A stretch of 32,317 nucleotides of DNA, taken from contig JAUWHW010000002.1 of the NCBI GenBank assembly GCA_030605665.1, positions 1 through 32,317 on the forward strand. Direction: 5' to 3'. Shown one piece after another: positions 22,540-30,401 of this stretch; within the stretch, counting starts at the first letter, position 1; the number at the start of each line of letters is the position of its first letter. The stretch comes from Dehalococcoidia bacterium. Its GTDB lineage: Bacteria > Chloroflexota > Dehalococcoidia > GIF9 > AB-539-J10. The translations under genes were made by a program, and so were the position numbers. A model generated the notes under the pieces. It had not been told where the DNA came from. It did not search any database and saw nothing but the letters and a program-made list of their open reading frames with translations.

Positions 22540-22578
22540 AGTAGCAGGAAGAAAAATGAGTGAAAGGAGGTCGGAATT

Positions 22579-22716
22579 ATGCCAGCAGGGAGTATAGCTT
22601 TGTTGTTTGGTCTAGGTATAATAGGGCCATTTGTATATAGCTTGGTCTGGACATTGGTGACAGGGAAGGGATGGAAAAAACTAATTGAAAGAGAGGGGAA
22701 GACAAAATGGTTTTAA
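22579..22716 (+). CDS. Small membrane protein, probable symporter accessory peptide (45 aa)
   Basis: MPAGSIALLFGLGIIGPFVY then SLVWTLVTGKGWKKLIEREG and KTKWF. It has one membrane helix (about 5-27) and a basic cytoplasmic tail. AGGAGG lies 8 bp before the ATG. It is the first gene after the leader terminator and 40 bp before the symporter gene, which has its own RBS. Small single-helix partners encoded directly before SSS-family symporters are known in other lineages, and I infer the same here; there is no direct family match. Confidence 0.65.
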   Translation: MPAGSIALLFGLGIIGPFVYSLVWTLVTGKGWKKLIEREGKTKWF

Positions 22717-22756
22717 GACAAATCTCTTTCAATGAAAGTTTTGAAAGGAGGAGAAG

Positions 22757-24328
22757 ATGGTATCTATAGTAGTTGTGATTATCTATATGCTCCTGGTATT
22801 GAGCATAGGAATTTACGTGAGGAGAAAGGGGATTGCGGAAACTGGTGAAGGTTATCTTTTAGGTGAAAGAAGAATCGGTCCTTGTGTTACCGCATTCACT
22901 CACCAATCCACATCCATGAGTGGATATATGTTCCTGGGTGCCGGGTCTATGGCCTACACCACAGGAATTTACAGTTTGTGGTTTGGCGCTGGTGATGTGT
23001 GGGGAGGACCACTAGACCTTTCCATCGTGGGCAGAAGGTTGAGGAGGTTTACCAAGCTTACAGGAGCCTTAACCAGTATAGAATATTTGGAAAAGAGATA
23101 TCCCATGCCTGCCGTAAGATGGTTTGGTGCTATAGTGTGTGTTCTTTGCATGTGGCTTTATGTAACGGCTCAAGCCGTTGCCGCTGGTAAAGGGCTTGGT
23201 ATCGTAACTGGTTTACCCTATACCGCTTGTGTAGTAATAGGGTTGGCCGTTATTGTAACTTATACTTTTCTGGGAGGATATTATGCTGTGGCTTGGACAG
23301 ATTTCCTCCAGGGGGTGGTAATGTTAATTGGCATCCAGGTAGTTCTGTGGAGTGCTATTGCTGCTGTAGGGGGAGTGGGCGGTTTGGTTAGTGGCCTAGC
23401 GGCTAAGGACATTACCCTTTTGGGTGTATGGGGGCCAGGCAATATGTATAAAGGGATGTGGGGATTGGTGATAGGGGCAGTATTGCTATGGTCTATTGGC
23501 TATATGGGATGGCCGCACGTGATAGTTCGGAATATGGCCATAGATAAGGCTAGTGATCTCAGGCCAGCCGTAATGTGGTCCTGGTTCTACAATGTCCTAT
23601 TTGTGATATCTCCATATATAGTAGCATTTTGCACCATAATACTACTACCTGTATTAGTGGACCCTGAAATGGCGATATTTGAGACTGCTCGTTTATTGCT
23701 CCCCGCAGTAGTATTCGGAATTGTAATGGCAGCCGTCATGGCAGCAATCATGTCCACCGCAGATTCTCTTCTATTGCAAGGGGCCTCATCTATTGCCAGG
23801 GATATATACCACAGGTTCATAAATCCAAAGGCGACTGAAAAGAGGTTGGTGTATGTTACCAGGCTAGCAGTAGCGGGTATGGCTATAGTAACCTTAATTC
23901 TTGCCATAACACGCCCCCCAGCAGTTTTTGCCGCGGTAGTTTTTGTTAGTGACGTGTTGATGGCTGCCTTTCTACCTGTTGTCGTGCTTGGGCTTTACTG
24001 GAACAGGGTGAACAAGTACGGCGCACTATCTTCCATGGTCGTAGGAACGATAGTGGCTATGGTGTGGACGCTAGGTGATTTAGCCGTGGTTACGGCCATA
24101 AGCTCTGGTCTTATGGGAATCATTTGTTCTGCAGTAGTTCTCATAGTGGTCAGTTTACTTACCACGCCTCCTAGCAAGGAGGTAGTGGCGGCTTTAGAGC
24201 TGGCCACCTCGCTGGAACCTCTTCCTGGTGGGATAGAGAAGAAATCGGAGAAAACACTTGCTCCTGAGGCAAAGTGTGTAACCGCCTTTATCCAAGAAAG
24301 GGTTCTAGAGGGAGCCTTTGCTGTCTAA
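22757..24328 (+). CDS. Sodium:solute symporter (SSS/PutP family)
   Basis: 523 aa with about 13 membrane helices and a hydrophilic C-terminal tail of about 50 residues. The family signature is at residues 328-350, AAIMSTADSLLLQGASSIAR, in which S333 and T334 correspond to the Na2-site residues of PutP. The N-terminal GYLLGERRIGP and SGYMFLGAGSMAY match the first core helices. It imports an organic solute with Na+. The neighbours (pyrimidine-degrading enzymes and an aminotransferase) suggest a nucleobase, hydantoin, ureido acid or beta-amino acid; the substrate cannot be read from sequence. It has a strong RBS (AGGAGGAGAAG). Confidence 0.88.
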   Translation: MVSIVVVIIYMLLVLSIGIYVRRKGIAETGEGYLLGERRIGPCVTAFTHQSTSMSGYMFLGAGSMAYTTGIYSLWFGAGDVWGGPLDLSIVGRRLRRFTKLTGALTSIEYLEKRYPMPAVRWFGAIVCVLCMWLYVTAQAVAAGKGLGIVTGLPYTACVVIGLAVIVTYTFLGGYYAVAWTDFLQGVVMLIGIQVVLWSAIAAVGGVGGLVSGLAAKDITLLGVWGPGNMYKGMWGLVIGAVLLWSIGYMGWPHVIVRNMAIDKASDLRPAVMWSWFYNVLFVISPYIVAFCTIILLPVLVDPEMAIFETARLLLPAVVFGIVMAAVMAAIMSTADSLLLQGASSIARDIYHRFINPKATEKRLVYVTRLAVAGMAIVTLILAITRPPAVFAAVVFVSDVLMAAFLPVVVLGLYWNRVNKYGALSSMVVGTIVAMVWTLGDLAVVTAISSGLMGIICSAVVLIVVSLLTTPPSKEVVAALELATSLEPLPGGIEKKSEKTLAPEAKCVTAFIQERVLEGAFAV

Positions 24329-24349
24329 GACCAGCACTTCCAACAGAAG

Positions 24350-24389
24350 GGAAACAATTTCCACCGTGCGAGCGGTGGAAATTGTTTCC
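24350..24389 (+). promoter_or_regulatory. Perfect 17-bp hairpin between symporter and next gene
   Basis: Arms GGAAACAATTTCCACCG and CGGTGGAAATTGTTTCC enclose a 6-nt loop (TGCGAG). The arm ends exactly where the ATG of the next gene (24390) begins. There is no T-run, so it is not a normal intrinsic terminator. mRNA stabilisation or control of translation is more likely. Confidence 0.6.
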
Positions 24390-24965
24390 ATGAGTCCGCT
24401 TTGGACAAAGGGCGAGGTAAAAAAACGCATCCAAACAATAAGCAAAGATGCTAATCTCGAGGTTGAAGTAATACAGAATGTGTATTATCCTTATTTGCAA
24501 TTTGAATACCAGCTTATTGTTAAAGACACTAAGGGAAGGGCTTTTTGTTTTGTAGACATGGTGGGGGGTGTTGAAGCGGTATCAGGAGCATTACCAAAAA
24601 CAGAGAGAGTAAGGGTACCCGAAATTCAGGTTATGCCTTGTAAGGTGGATCCAGAAGCGGCACAGAGAAAAGCAGAAACCTATATAATACGTGCTTTCAC
24701 ACATAGGCGAAAGGTGTTAATAGCTCCTGAGTTGTTTATCCGCGGCAAGCATCTTGTTTATCGCCCCTTTTTTATATTAAAATGTGATTCATACGGGAAA
24801 AAGAAGGTTAAATTCCACCTGATGTTCGATGCAGTGAGTGGCCAATATCAAAGGTTGCCTCTAGGGGCACCTACTAAGGTTGAGCCCACTGCTTCTAAGC
24901 AGAGAGTAGCTCAGGTGCAGAGGGTAAAGGGAAAACTGCGGGAAGTAATTACGGGAGAATTTTAA
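24390..24965 (+). CDS. Conserved hypothetical protein
   Basis: About 191 aa from ATG 24390; an in-frame TTG at 24318 (215 aa) would overlap the symporter gene and would run through the hairpin. Predicted soluble, alpha/beta, no signal peptide or membrane helix. Notable patterns are VIQNVYYPYLQFEYQLIV, GRAFCFVDMVGGVEAVSG and LFIRGKHLVYRPFFILKC, the two YxPxxxFxY-like strands suggesting two related halves. The C-terminus is basic. I do not recognise the family. Its place between a symporter and a lipoprotein suggests an accessory role in the same uptake unit. Confidence 0.6.
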   Translation: MSPLWTKGEVKKRIQTISKDANLEVEVIQNVYYPYLQFEYQLIVKDTKGRAFCFVDMVGGVEAVSGALPKTERVRVPEIQVMPCKVDPEAAQRKAETYIIRAFTHRRKVLIAPELFIRGKHLVYRPFFILKCDSYGKKKVKFHLMFDAVSGQYQRLPLGAPTKVEPTASKQRVAQVQRVKGKLREVITGEF

Positions 24966-24985
24966 TGCAATGGAGGGAGCAAGCA

Positions 24986-25354
24986 ATGATTAAGATATTC
25001 AAAGTATTAGGCATGATGGTTATTATACCTCTATTGTGTATAGCGCTTGTGGGTTGTACAAGCACTAAAGCTGTAGAGTTAGAGGTAACCTCGCCTGCTG
25101 ATGGTGAGGTGCTTTCTACCAGCCCTGTCACAGTAGAGGGCAAGGTTTCTGACCTTGAGGTTACAGTAACAATCAATGGCGAAGAGGTGCTGGTGCGATT
25201 GAAAATGGAACCTTATGGCCTGCAGCGACAATATCCCGCCTTCTCCGGTGATGTTGAGCTTAGTGAGGGGGGAAATACCATTACGGTTATAGCTAGATTG
25301 AATGGACAAGAGGTGTCCGAAAGCATAACTGTTACCTACGCGCCACTGGGGTAA
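24986..25354 (+). CDS. Lipoprotein with Ig-like fold
   Basis: 122 aa from ATG 24986, chosen because GGAGGG lies 8 bp upstream; ATG 24965 would put seven non-signal residues first. The N-terminus is a lipoprotein signal (hydrophobic to about residue 21) with lipobox LVGC. The mature part, VELEVTSPADGEVLSTSPVT and on to NTITVIARLNGQEVSESITV, is a single bacterial Ig-like beta-sandwich of the kind found in surface and binding proteins. It probably sits outside the membrane. It is last in the symporter block; the next gene has its own promoter. Confidence 0.75.
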   Translation: MIKIFKVLGMMVIIPLLCIALVGCTSTKAVELEVTSPADGEVLSTSPVTVEGKVSDLEVTVTINGEEVLVRLKMEPYGLQRQYPAFSGDVELSEGGNTITVIARLNGQEVSESITVTYAPLG

Positions 25355-25541
25355 CAAATGAGAATATATGGGCAAAGTAATGCCATACAGCGGGCCTTAA
25401 CTAAAAGGGCTAAAAATGAAAATTCGCACAAATCAGCATAGAGCCCTGGCTTTCTTGCTTACAGTAGAATAGCTTGATATAACAGCCGCTTTTGATTTAG
25501 CACAAAGTTACCTATTATTTTACTTCATGAGCCGAAAAGTA

Positions 25542-25570
25542 TTGCCTAATATTAAAAAAGATTTTATACT
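25542..25570 (+). promoter_or_regulatory. Promoter of the aminotransferase gene
   Basis: TTGCCT (25542-25547), 17 bp, TATACT (25565-25570), 36 bp before ATG 25606 with AAAGGAGG in between. The rest of the 250-bp gap (25355-25605) shows no leader ORF, repeat or clear terminator. Confidence 0.5.
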
Positions 25571-25605
25571 GGCGGAGAGAATAATATAAGAAAGGAGGTT
25601 GAAAA

Positions 25606-26988
25606 ATGACTAAAGCAGAGGAAAGACTTAAATTATTAACGGAGCATACTTACGGCACCTGGAGAGCGCAAAAGGGATGGAAGAAGCCGTTATTCATCAA
25701 AGATGCTGAAGGTGTCTATATGTATGATGAAGATGATAAGAGGTATCTCGATTTCTCATCTCAATTAATGTGTTCTAATCTGGGGCATAAAAATAAGGTG
25801 GTAATTGAGGCTATAGTCAAACAAGCTGAGAAGATGCCTTACATAGCTCCTGGATTTGCACAAGAAGCAGCAGTAAGGGCTACTGAAGCCTTACTTACTG
25901 TGATGCCTGAAGGATTAGACCAATTTTTCTTCTCCACATCCGGAACTGAGGCCAATGAAGCAGCATTAAAGATACTGAGGCAGTATATGACGCCCAACTA
26001 TAAGGTAATTTCAAGATATCATTCATATCATGGCGGTACTATTGCAGGTGTTACATTTACAGGAGACCCCAGACGGTGGTATGCAGAACGAGCTAGATGT
26101 ACTGTGCAAGGTGTACGCTTTGCTCCAGATGCTTACTGTTATAGGTGTCCATTTGGACTAAATTATCCTGATTGTAATATACAATGTGCTGAATATGTGG
26201 ATTATATGATTAAGGAAGAAGGGAATGTGGCTGCGGTGCTTGTTGAGCCAGTAGTGGGTACAAACGGTAGAATAGTTCCTCCACCGGAGTATTTCCCTCG
26301 ATTAAGGAAGATTTGTGACGAAAATGGTGTATTGCTGGTGGCGGATGAAGTGATGACTGGTTGGTACCGTACAGGGCCAGCCTGGGCTATACAGAACTGG
26401 AATGTCAAGCCTGATATATTAACCGCAGCAAAAGGATGCACAGCTGCATATGCTCCTGCGGGGGTCACGGTAACAACAAAGAAAATCAAGGATTACTTCG
26501 AAGAAGAAACTATGTGTCATGGACATACATATTCATTTCATCCACTTGTCTTATCAGCTATCCCACCCTCGGTGGCAGAATATAAAAAGCTCATAGCCAC
26601 AGGACTTCCCCAGAGAGTCAGTGGGTATATAGAAAAGAGATTATATGAGTTGGAGGACCGTCACGAATGTATTGGGGATGCGAGAGGGATAGGGCACTTT
26701 TGGGCTCTGGAGATAGTGAAGAATAGAAAGACAAAAGAGAGGTTTGATACAAAGGCTGATAAGTTCCGCAAAGCTCTTATGACGGATAGAATAGCGGCTG
26801 AGGCACTAAAACTCGGGTTATATGTAGCTAACTGGTATGATACTCTCATTGTCGCACCACCATTGATTATTACGGAAGAGCAAATAGACGAGGGCATAGG
26901 AATTCTGGATAAAGCATTAAAAGTTGCGGATCAAGAGGTAGTGCATACTGATACTCCGGGGTCAAGGAGTAGTGCAGCATTCAAATAG
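25606..26988 (+). CDS. Class III aminotransferase, probable beta-alanine/omega-amino acid type
   Basis: 460 aa, PLP-dependent, cytosolic. STSGTEANEAALK (110-122) binds the phosphate, DEVMTGW (247-253) holds the Asp that contacts the pyridine nitrogen, and K276 (AAKGCTAAYAPAG) is the Schiff-base lysine. An insertion with four Cys (C178, C181, C190, C194; CYRCPFGLNYPDCNIQC) could bind a metal. Given the dihydropyrimidinase and beta-ureidopropionase downstream, the likely reaction is beta-alanine or beta-aminoisobutyrate plus a 2-oxo acid. A taurine or 4-aminobutyrate substrate cannot be excluded. A decayed copy of its last 40-60 bp occurs at 27923-27980. Confidence 0.88.
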   Translation: MTKAEERLKLLTEHTYGTWRAQKGWKKPLFIKDAEGVYMYDEDDKRYLDFSSQLMCSNLGHKNKVVIEAIVKQAEKMPYIAPGFAQEAAVRATEALLTVMPEGLDQFFFSTSGTEANEAALKILRQYMTPNYKVISRYHSYHGGTIAGVTFTGDPRRWYAERARCTVQGVRFAPDAYCYRCPFGLNYPDCNIQCAEYVDYMIKEEGNVAAVLVEPVVGTNGRIVPPPEYFPRLRKICDENGVLLVADEVMTGWYRTGPAWAIQNWNVKPDILTAAKGCTAAYAPAGVTVTTKKIKDYFEEETMCHGHTYSFHPLVLSAIPPSVAEYKKLIATGLPQRVSGYIEKRLYELEDRHECIGDARGIGHFWALEIVKNRKTKERFDTKADKFRKALMTDRIAAEALKLGLYVANWYDTLIVAPPLIITEEQIDEGIGILDKALKVADQEVVHTDTPGSRSSAAFK

Positions 26989-27145
26989 ACTTCCGACGCT
27001 GACAGCTTGCTTGGGGTAAGAAGCGGGTTGAAGTGGTTTCGCTAACTGTATCGGCGAGTAGGGAAGCTAGCTTAGTTTGCATGAGAAATATCTCTTGGGA
27101 AAGGGAAAGAATTCCTAAATGGCTCAAATTTAGGAGGTGAACAGG

Positions 27146-27505
27146 ATGAGATATGTGGTTAACATAAATGAACTGCAAGACATACCAACCTTTTGCCCAC
27201 CCCGTCATACTAAAACTAGGGACAGGAAGTTGATAGATGAGACAATGGGTGCCAGGCATTTTGCACTGTGGCATGGAGAAATAGAGCCTGGTGGCATGGC
27301 CGAAGCCCATATTCATGAGGAGATGGAGCAGGTATTTGCTGTCCTAGAAGGAGAGGGTCTCTTCAAAGTGGGAGACCAAGAATATAGAGTGGGAAAGGGT
27401 GGCATTGTTTTTGCTCCTGCCAAGCACTCTCATCAGATAATTCCCGTTGGAGACAGCACTCTGAAGTTCCTGATATTTAACGCACCCCCTCCGGCTACTT
27501 CTTAG
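27146..27505 (+). CDS. Single-domain cupin protein
   Basis: 119 aa from ATG 27146; the GTG at 27137 directly abuts the AGGAGG and is unlikely. The cupin metal site is visible as EAHIHEEMEQVFAVLEGEG (His-x-His, then Glu) and AKHSHQI (His). Cupins of this size bind a metal and are enzymes or small-molecule sensors. The position between an aminotransferase and dihydropyrimidinase suggests a role with a catabolic intermediate, but no reaction can be assigned. CCTAAA/TTTAGG (about 27114-27134) can pair over part of the RBS. Confidence 0.82.
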   Translation: MRYVVNINELQDIPTFCPPRHTKTRDRKLIDETMGARHFALWHGEIEPGGMAEAHIHEEMEQVFAVLEGEGLFKVGDQEYRVGKGGIVFAPAKHSHQIIPVGDSTLKFLIFNAPPPATS

Positions 27506-27651
27506 GCTTGGTGGAAGAAGTAAGCCTCAAAGTTCATCGCCGGTAGGTAATATCCAGACTGTAAGGGGATCTAGTTCAGATAGACGGAGGACATCTCAAA
27601 GCACGGAGTTATTTTTCACTTTAAGTTTGGAACAGCCCTAGCAGTTCTTTA

Positions 27652-27815
27652 TGTTATTGCGAGGAGCTTTGCGGTTGCGAAGGCGTAGCCGAAGCAAACC
27701 AGGAGCGGGATTCCTCGCTTATGCTCAGAGCAAGCTCCGCAATCTAGGGAGAGAAACGGGATTGCCACGTTGCCCCTTCGCTACACTTAGGGCTTCGGCT
27801 CGCGATGACAAGGAA
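27652..27815. repeat. Composite dispersed repeat, inverted ends
   Basis: The segment opens TTATTGCGAGGAGC and closes CTCGCGATGACAAGG, so its ends are inverted copies of the CATTGCGAGC repeat seen at 202 and 1680, with further repeat pieces (GAAGCAAACC, GGGATTCCTCGC, GGGATTGCCACG) between. It looks like nested or paired repeat insertions. An open frame at 27651-27842 is translated repeat. 27506-27650 shows no gene or clear signal. Confidence 0.6.
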
Positions 27816-27854
27816 GGAAGTCAAGTCTCACTAACCATATGAACGAACAATGTA

Positions 27855-27883
27855 TTGACATAAATCAAAAATTCTTTTATAAT
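27855..27883 (+). promoter_or_regulatory. Promoter of the dihydropyrimidinase leader (leader element 2)
   Basis: Perfect TTGACA (27855-27860), 17 bp, perfect TATAAT (27878-27883). Strongly similar to the promoter at 22382. The start site would be about 27890, giving a roughly 125-nt leader before the peptide ORF. Confidence 0.75.
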
Positions 27884-27922
27884 ATAATATAAAAGGTGTA
27901 TTTTTTATTTCTTATTACGAAG

Positions 27923-27980
27923 GAAGTAGTGCATATTGATATTCTGGGTTAAAGAGTGCTAGAGTATTTGGTAATTCAAA
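27923..27980 (+). pseudogene. Decayed 3' end of the class III aminotransferase gene
   Basis: GAAGTAGTGCATATTGATAT matches GAGGTAGTGCATACTGATAC at 26935, and similarity continues for about 37 bp and again at ATTCAAAT. The reading EVVHIDILG-stop corresponds to EVVHTDTPGS in the intact gene. It lies inside the leader between promoter and peptide ORF, which explains why this leader is longer than leader 1. Confidence 0.5.
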
Positions 27981-28015
27981 TGGGGCTTTCCCCTTGAAAC
28001 TTAAAAGGAGGCAAT

Positions 28016-28057
28016 ATGCCAGTTCCTAAGAAGTTTCTCTTATTTGGGAAGGTGTAG
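28016..28057 (+). CDS. Leader peptide 2 (MPVPKKFLLFGKV)
   Basis: 13 codons and TAG, with AAAAGGAGG 4 bp before the ATG. It is the homologue of the peptide at 22460. The codons GGG-AAG-GTG-TAG form the 5' arm of the terminator hairpin. Upstream, GGGGCTTTCCCC (27983-27994) can make a small separate hairpin. I infer a regulatory leader peptide controlling read-through into dihydropyrimidinase. Confidence 0.65.
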   Translation: MPVPKKFLLFGKV

Positions 28058-28094
28058 AGTATTTTGCTATGCTCTATATCTTCCCTTTTTATTT
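28046..28094 (+). terminator. Attenuator-type terminator of leader 2
   Basis: GGGAAGGTGTAGAG (28046-28059) pairs fully with CTCTATATCTTCCC (28072-28085), 14 pairs with two G-U, around a 12-nt loop, followed by TTTTTATTT. It lies between a consensus promoter and the RBS of the dihydropyrimidinase gene, so it must be overcome for expression of the pyrimidine genes. Confidence 0.85.
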
Positions 28095-28127
28095 AGCAAG
28101 GAAAAGTAAAAAGGAGGTGCTACTGGA

Positions 28128-29507
28128 ATGGGTATGGATTTAGTAATTAAAAACGGAAAGATTGTAACTGCCTCAGATGCATATGAAGCAGATATAGGCA
28201 TTGAGAACGGAAAGATTGTTGGAATTGGTAAGGGATTTGAAGGAAATAAAGCCATTGATGCGAAGGGTATGTTCGTATTTCCGGGTGGAGTTGATGTACA
28301 TACACACCTTGATATGCCTTTTATGGGCGCATCCTCCTCAGACGACTTTGAAACCGGAACAATCGCAGCAGTCTTTGGGGGCACAACTTCTATAGTGGAT
28401 TTTGCCCTACAAACAGTAGGTAAGTCACTGGCAGATGCTATTGCTACCTGGAAAAAGAAAGCTGAAGGCAAGGCGGTAATAGATTATGGTTTCCATATAG
28501 GCGTAGTAGATGTTAATGGTTCCGTCATAAAAGAAATGGAAACAATGGTTGGGGAAGGAGTTACAAGCTTTAAATTGTTTTTAGCCTACAAAGGAACGCT
28601 TATGGTTGATGATGGAGCATTTTTTCAGGTTCTTGAAAAGGCAAGGGACATCGGCGCTTTAGTGATGGTACATGCCGAAAATGGCTATTTAATAGACGTT
28701 TTCACAAAGAGACTTCTAGCAGAAGGGAAGATAGCTCCCTGGTATCATGCTGAAGCCCACCTACCGATTCTAGAAGGAGAAGCAGCTGCAAGAGCCATTG
28801 CTTTAGCAGAAGCCGCTTCTGCCCCGTTATATATAGTTCATACAACGTGTAGAGGTGCCCTAGAGAATGTAAAACGAGCCCGAGACAGAGGGCTACCTGT
28901 ATATGCAGAAACATGTCCTCAGTATCTCCTCTTAGATATTGAAAGATATAAAGAGCCCAACTTTGGTGGTGCCAAGTATGTTATGTCGCCACCACTTCGA
29001 GCCAAATGGAATCAAGATATCCTGTGGAGCGGTCTTCGAACCGGGGACTTTCAGGTAATATCTACTGACCATTGCCCATTCTTTATGAAAGGTCAAAAAG
29101 ATATGGGGAAGGATAATTGGGCGAAGATTCCCAATGGATGTCCTGGAATCGAAACCAGAATACCCTTGATATATTCCGAAGGTGTTGGAACTGGTAGGAT
29201 AAGCATTAACAAATTTGTGGAGCTTTGCTGCACCAATCCGGCAAAACTTTTAGGTATGTATCCTCGAAAAGGAACGATAGCCCCTGGCTCAGATGCTGAT
29301 GTAGTGATATTTGACCCCGAAAAGGAAGTGACTCTTTCCTGGAAGAATCTTCACCAGAGGGTAGACTACACACCCTACGAGGGGATGACTATGAAGGGCT
29401 ATCCTGTGAAAGTAATTGTCAACGGAGAGCTTAAAGTTGATAATGGAAAGTTTGTGGGAAGGAAGGGAACGGGCAAATTCATAAGAAGGGACAAATTCAG
29501 AGTTTAA
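28128..29507 (+). CDS. Dihydropyrimidinase (D-hydantoinase family)
   Basis: 459 aa. It hydrolyses 5,6-dihydrouracil or dihydrothymine to N-carbamoyl-beta-amino acids. The two-metal site of the family is complete: H58 and H60 (VDVHTHLDMP), the Lys to be carboxylated K149 (SFKLFLAYKG), H182 (MVHAENG), H238 (IVHTTC) and D314 (ISTDHCPF). These fall within one residue of their positions in Bacillus-type D-hydantoinases. The substrate segment NGCPGIETRIPL is present. The gene follows leader element 2 with AAGGAGG upstream and is followed by beta-ureidopropionase and PreT/PreA. Confidence 0.93.
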   Translation: MGMDLVIKNGKIVTASDAYEADIGIENGKIVGIGKGFEGNKAIDAKGMFVFPGGVDVHTHLDMPFMGASSSDDFETGTIAAVFGGTTSIVDFALQTVGKSLADAIATWKKKAEGKAVIDYGFHIGVVDVNGSVIKEMETMVGEGVTSFKLFLAYKGTLMVDDGAFFQVLEKARDIGALVMVHAENGYLIDVFTKRLLAEGKIAPWYHAEAHLPILEGEAAARAIALAEAASAPLYIVHTTCRGALENVKRARDRGLPVYAETCPQYLLLDIERYKEPNFGGAKYVMSPPLRAKWNQDILWSGLRTGDFQVISTDHCPFFMKGQKDMGKDNWAKIPNGCPGIETRIPLIYSEGVGTGRISINKFVELCCTNPAKLLGMYPRKGTIAPGSDADVVIFDPEKEVTLSWKNLHQRVDYTPYEGMTMKGYPVKVIVNGELKVDNGKFVGRKGTGKFIRRDKFRV

Positions 29508-29548
29508 AATTGCTAATAGAGGCGTAAAAGGAAAGGAGGGAAGTAGTT

Positions 29549-30385
29549 ATGCCAAGAATTGTAAAAGTAGGGCTAATTCAAGCCAAATGGGAGGGTGAGA
29601 TGGAGGCAATGATTCAGAAGCATGAGAAAATGATCGATGGAGCTGCAGATAAAGGCGTTCAGATTCTTTGCTTGCAAGAGCTGTTCCATCTACCTTACTT
29701 CCCGGCAGAACAAGATGCAAAGTGGTATGAGTTTGCCGAGCCAATTCCAGGACCGCTAAGCAGTAGAATGCAAAAAAAAGCCAAAGAACACAACTTGGTT
29801 TTAATAGTACCTATGTATGAGAAGGAGATGACAGGAGTCTATTACAATACCACGGTTGTCTTTGATGCTGATGGCAAGATGCTGGGCAAGTATAGAAAAA
29901 ATCATATACCACATGTACAGGGTTTTTGGGAGAAATTCTATTTTAAACCAGGTAATTTGGGCTACCCCGTCTTTAATACCAGATATGCCAAGGTTGGGGT
30001 TTATACTTGCTATGACAGGCACTTTCCAGAGGGAGCCAGAATTTTAGGTCTAAATGGCGCAGAAATTATCTTTAACCCCTCGGCAACAACCAAAGGTCTC
30101 TCAGCATATTTGTGGGAACTTGAGCAGCCGGCGCACGCCGTAGCTAATGGATACTTTATTGCGCCCATCAATAGAGTAGGAGTAGAAGAATGGGGTCCCG
30201 GGAAGTATTATGGCTCCAGCTATATCTGCAATCCCAGAGGTAAGCTCATAGCCCAAGGCTCTGAAGATAAAGATGAAGTAGTTATCGGTGACGTTGACCT
30301 GGAAATGATTAAGGAGGTTAGAAATCTGTGGCAATTCTACAGAGATAGGAGGCCTGAGACTTACCATAAACTGGAAGAAATATGA
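29549..30385 (+). CDS. N-carbamoyl-beta-alanine amidohydrolase (beta-ureidopropionase), nitrilase family
   Basis: 278 aa, a carbon-nitrogen hydrolase. It releases beta-alanine, CO2 and ammonia from N-carbamoyl-beta-alanine. The catalytic triad is visible: E44 (CLQELF), K117 (GKYRKNHIP) and C154 (VYTCYDRHFPE). The segments PGYW-like GFWEKFYFKPG and NPSATTKGLSAYLWELEQPA match the beta-ureidopropionase/N-carbamoyl-putrescine amidase branch; the operon favours the former. GGAGGGAAG precedes the ATG. It starts 41 bp after dihydropyrimidinase. Confidence 0.9.
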   Translation: MPRIVKVGLIQAKWEGEMEAMIQKHEKMIDGAADKGVQILCLQELFHLPYFPAEQDAKWYEFAEPIPGPLSSRMQKKAKEHNLVLIVPMYEKEMTGVYYNTTVVFDADGKMLGKYRKNHIPHVQGFWEKFYFKPGNLGYPVFNTRYAKVGVYTCYDRHFPEGARILGLNGAEIIFNPSATTKGLSAYLWELEQPAHAVANGYFIAPINRVGVEEWGPGKYYGSSYICNPRGKLIAQGSEDKDEVVIGDVDLEMIKEVRNLWQFYRDRRPETYHKLEEI

Positions 30386-30401
30386 AGGAGGTGCTACGGG
30401 A

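Noticed and set aside
27651..27842. 63-codon plus-strand frame
   Set aside because: It lies wholly in the composite dispersed repeat and has no RBS.
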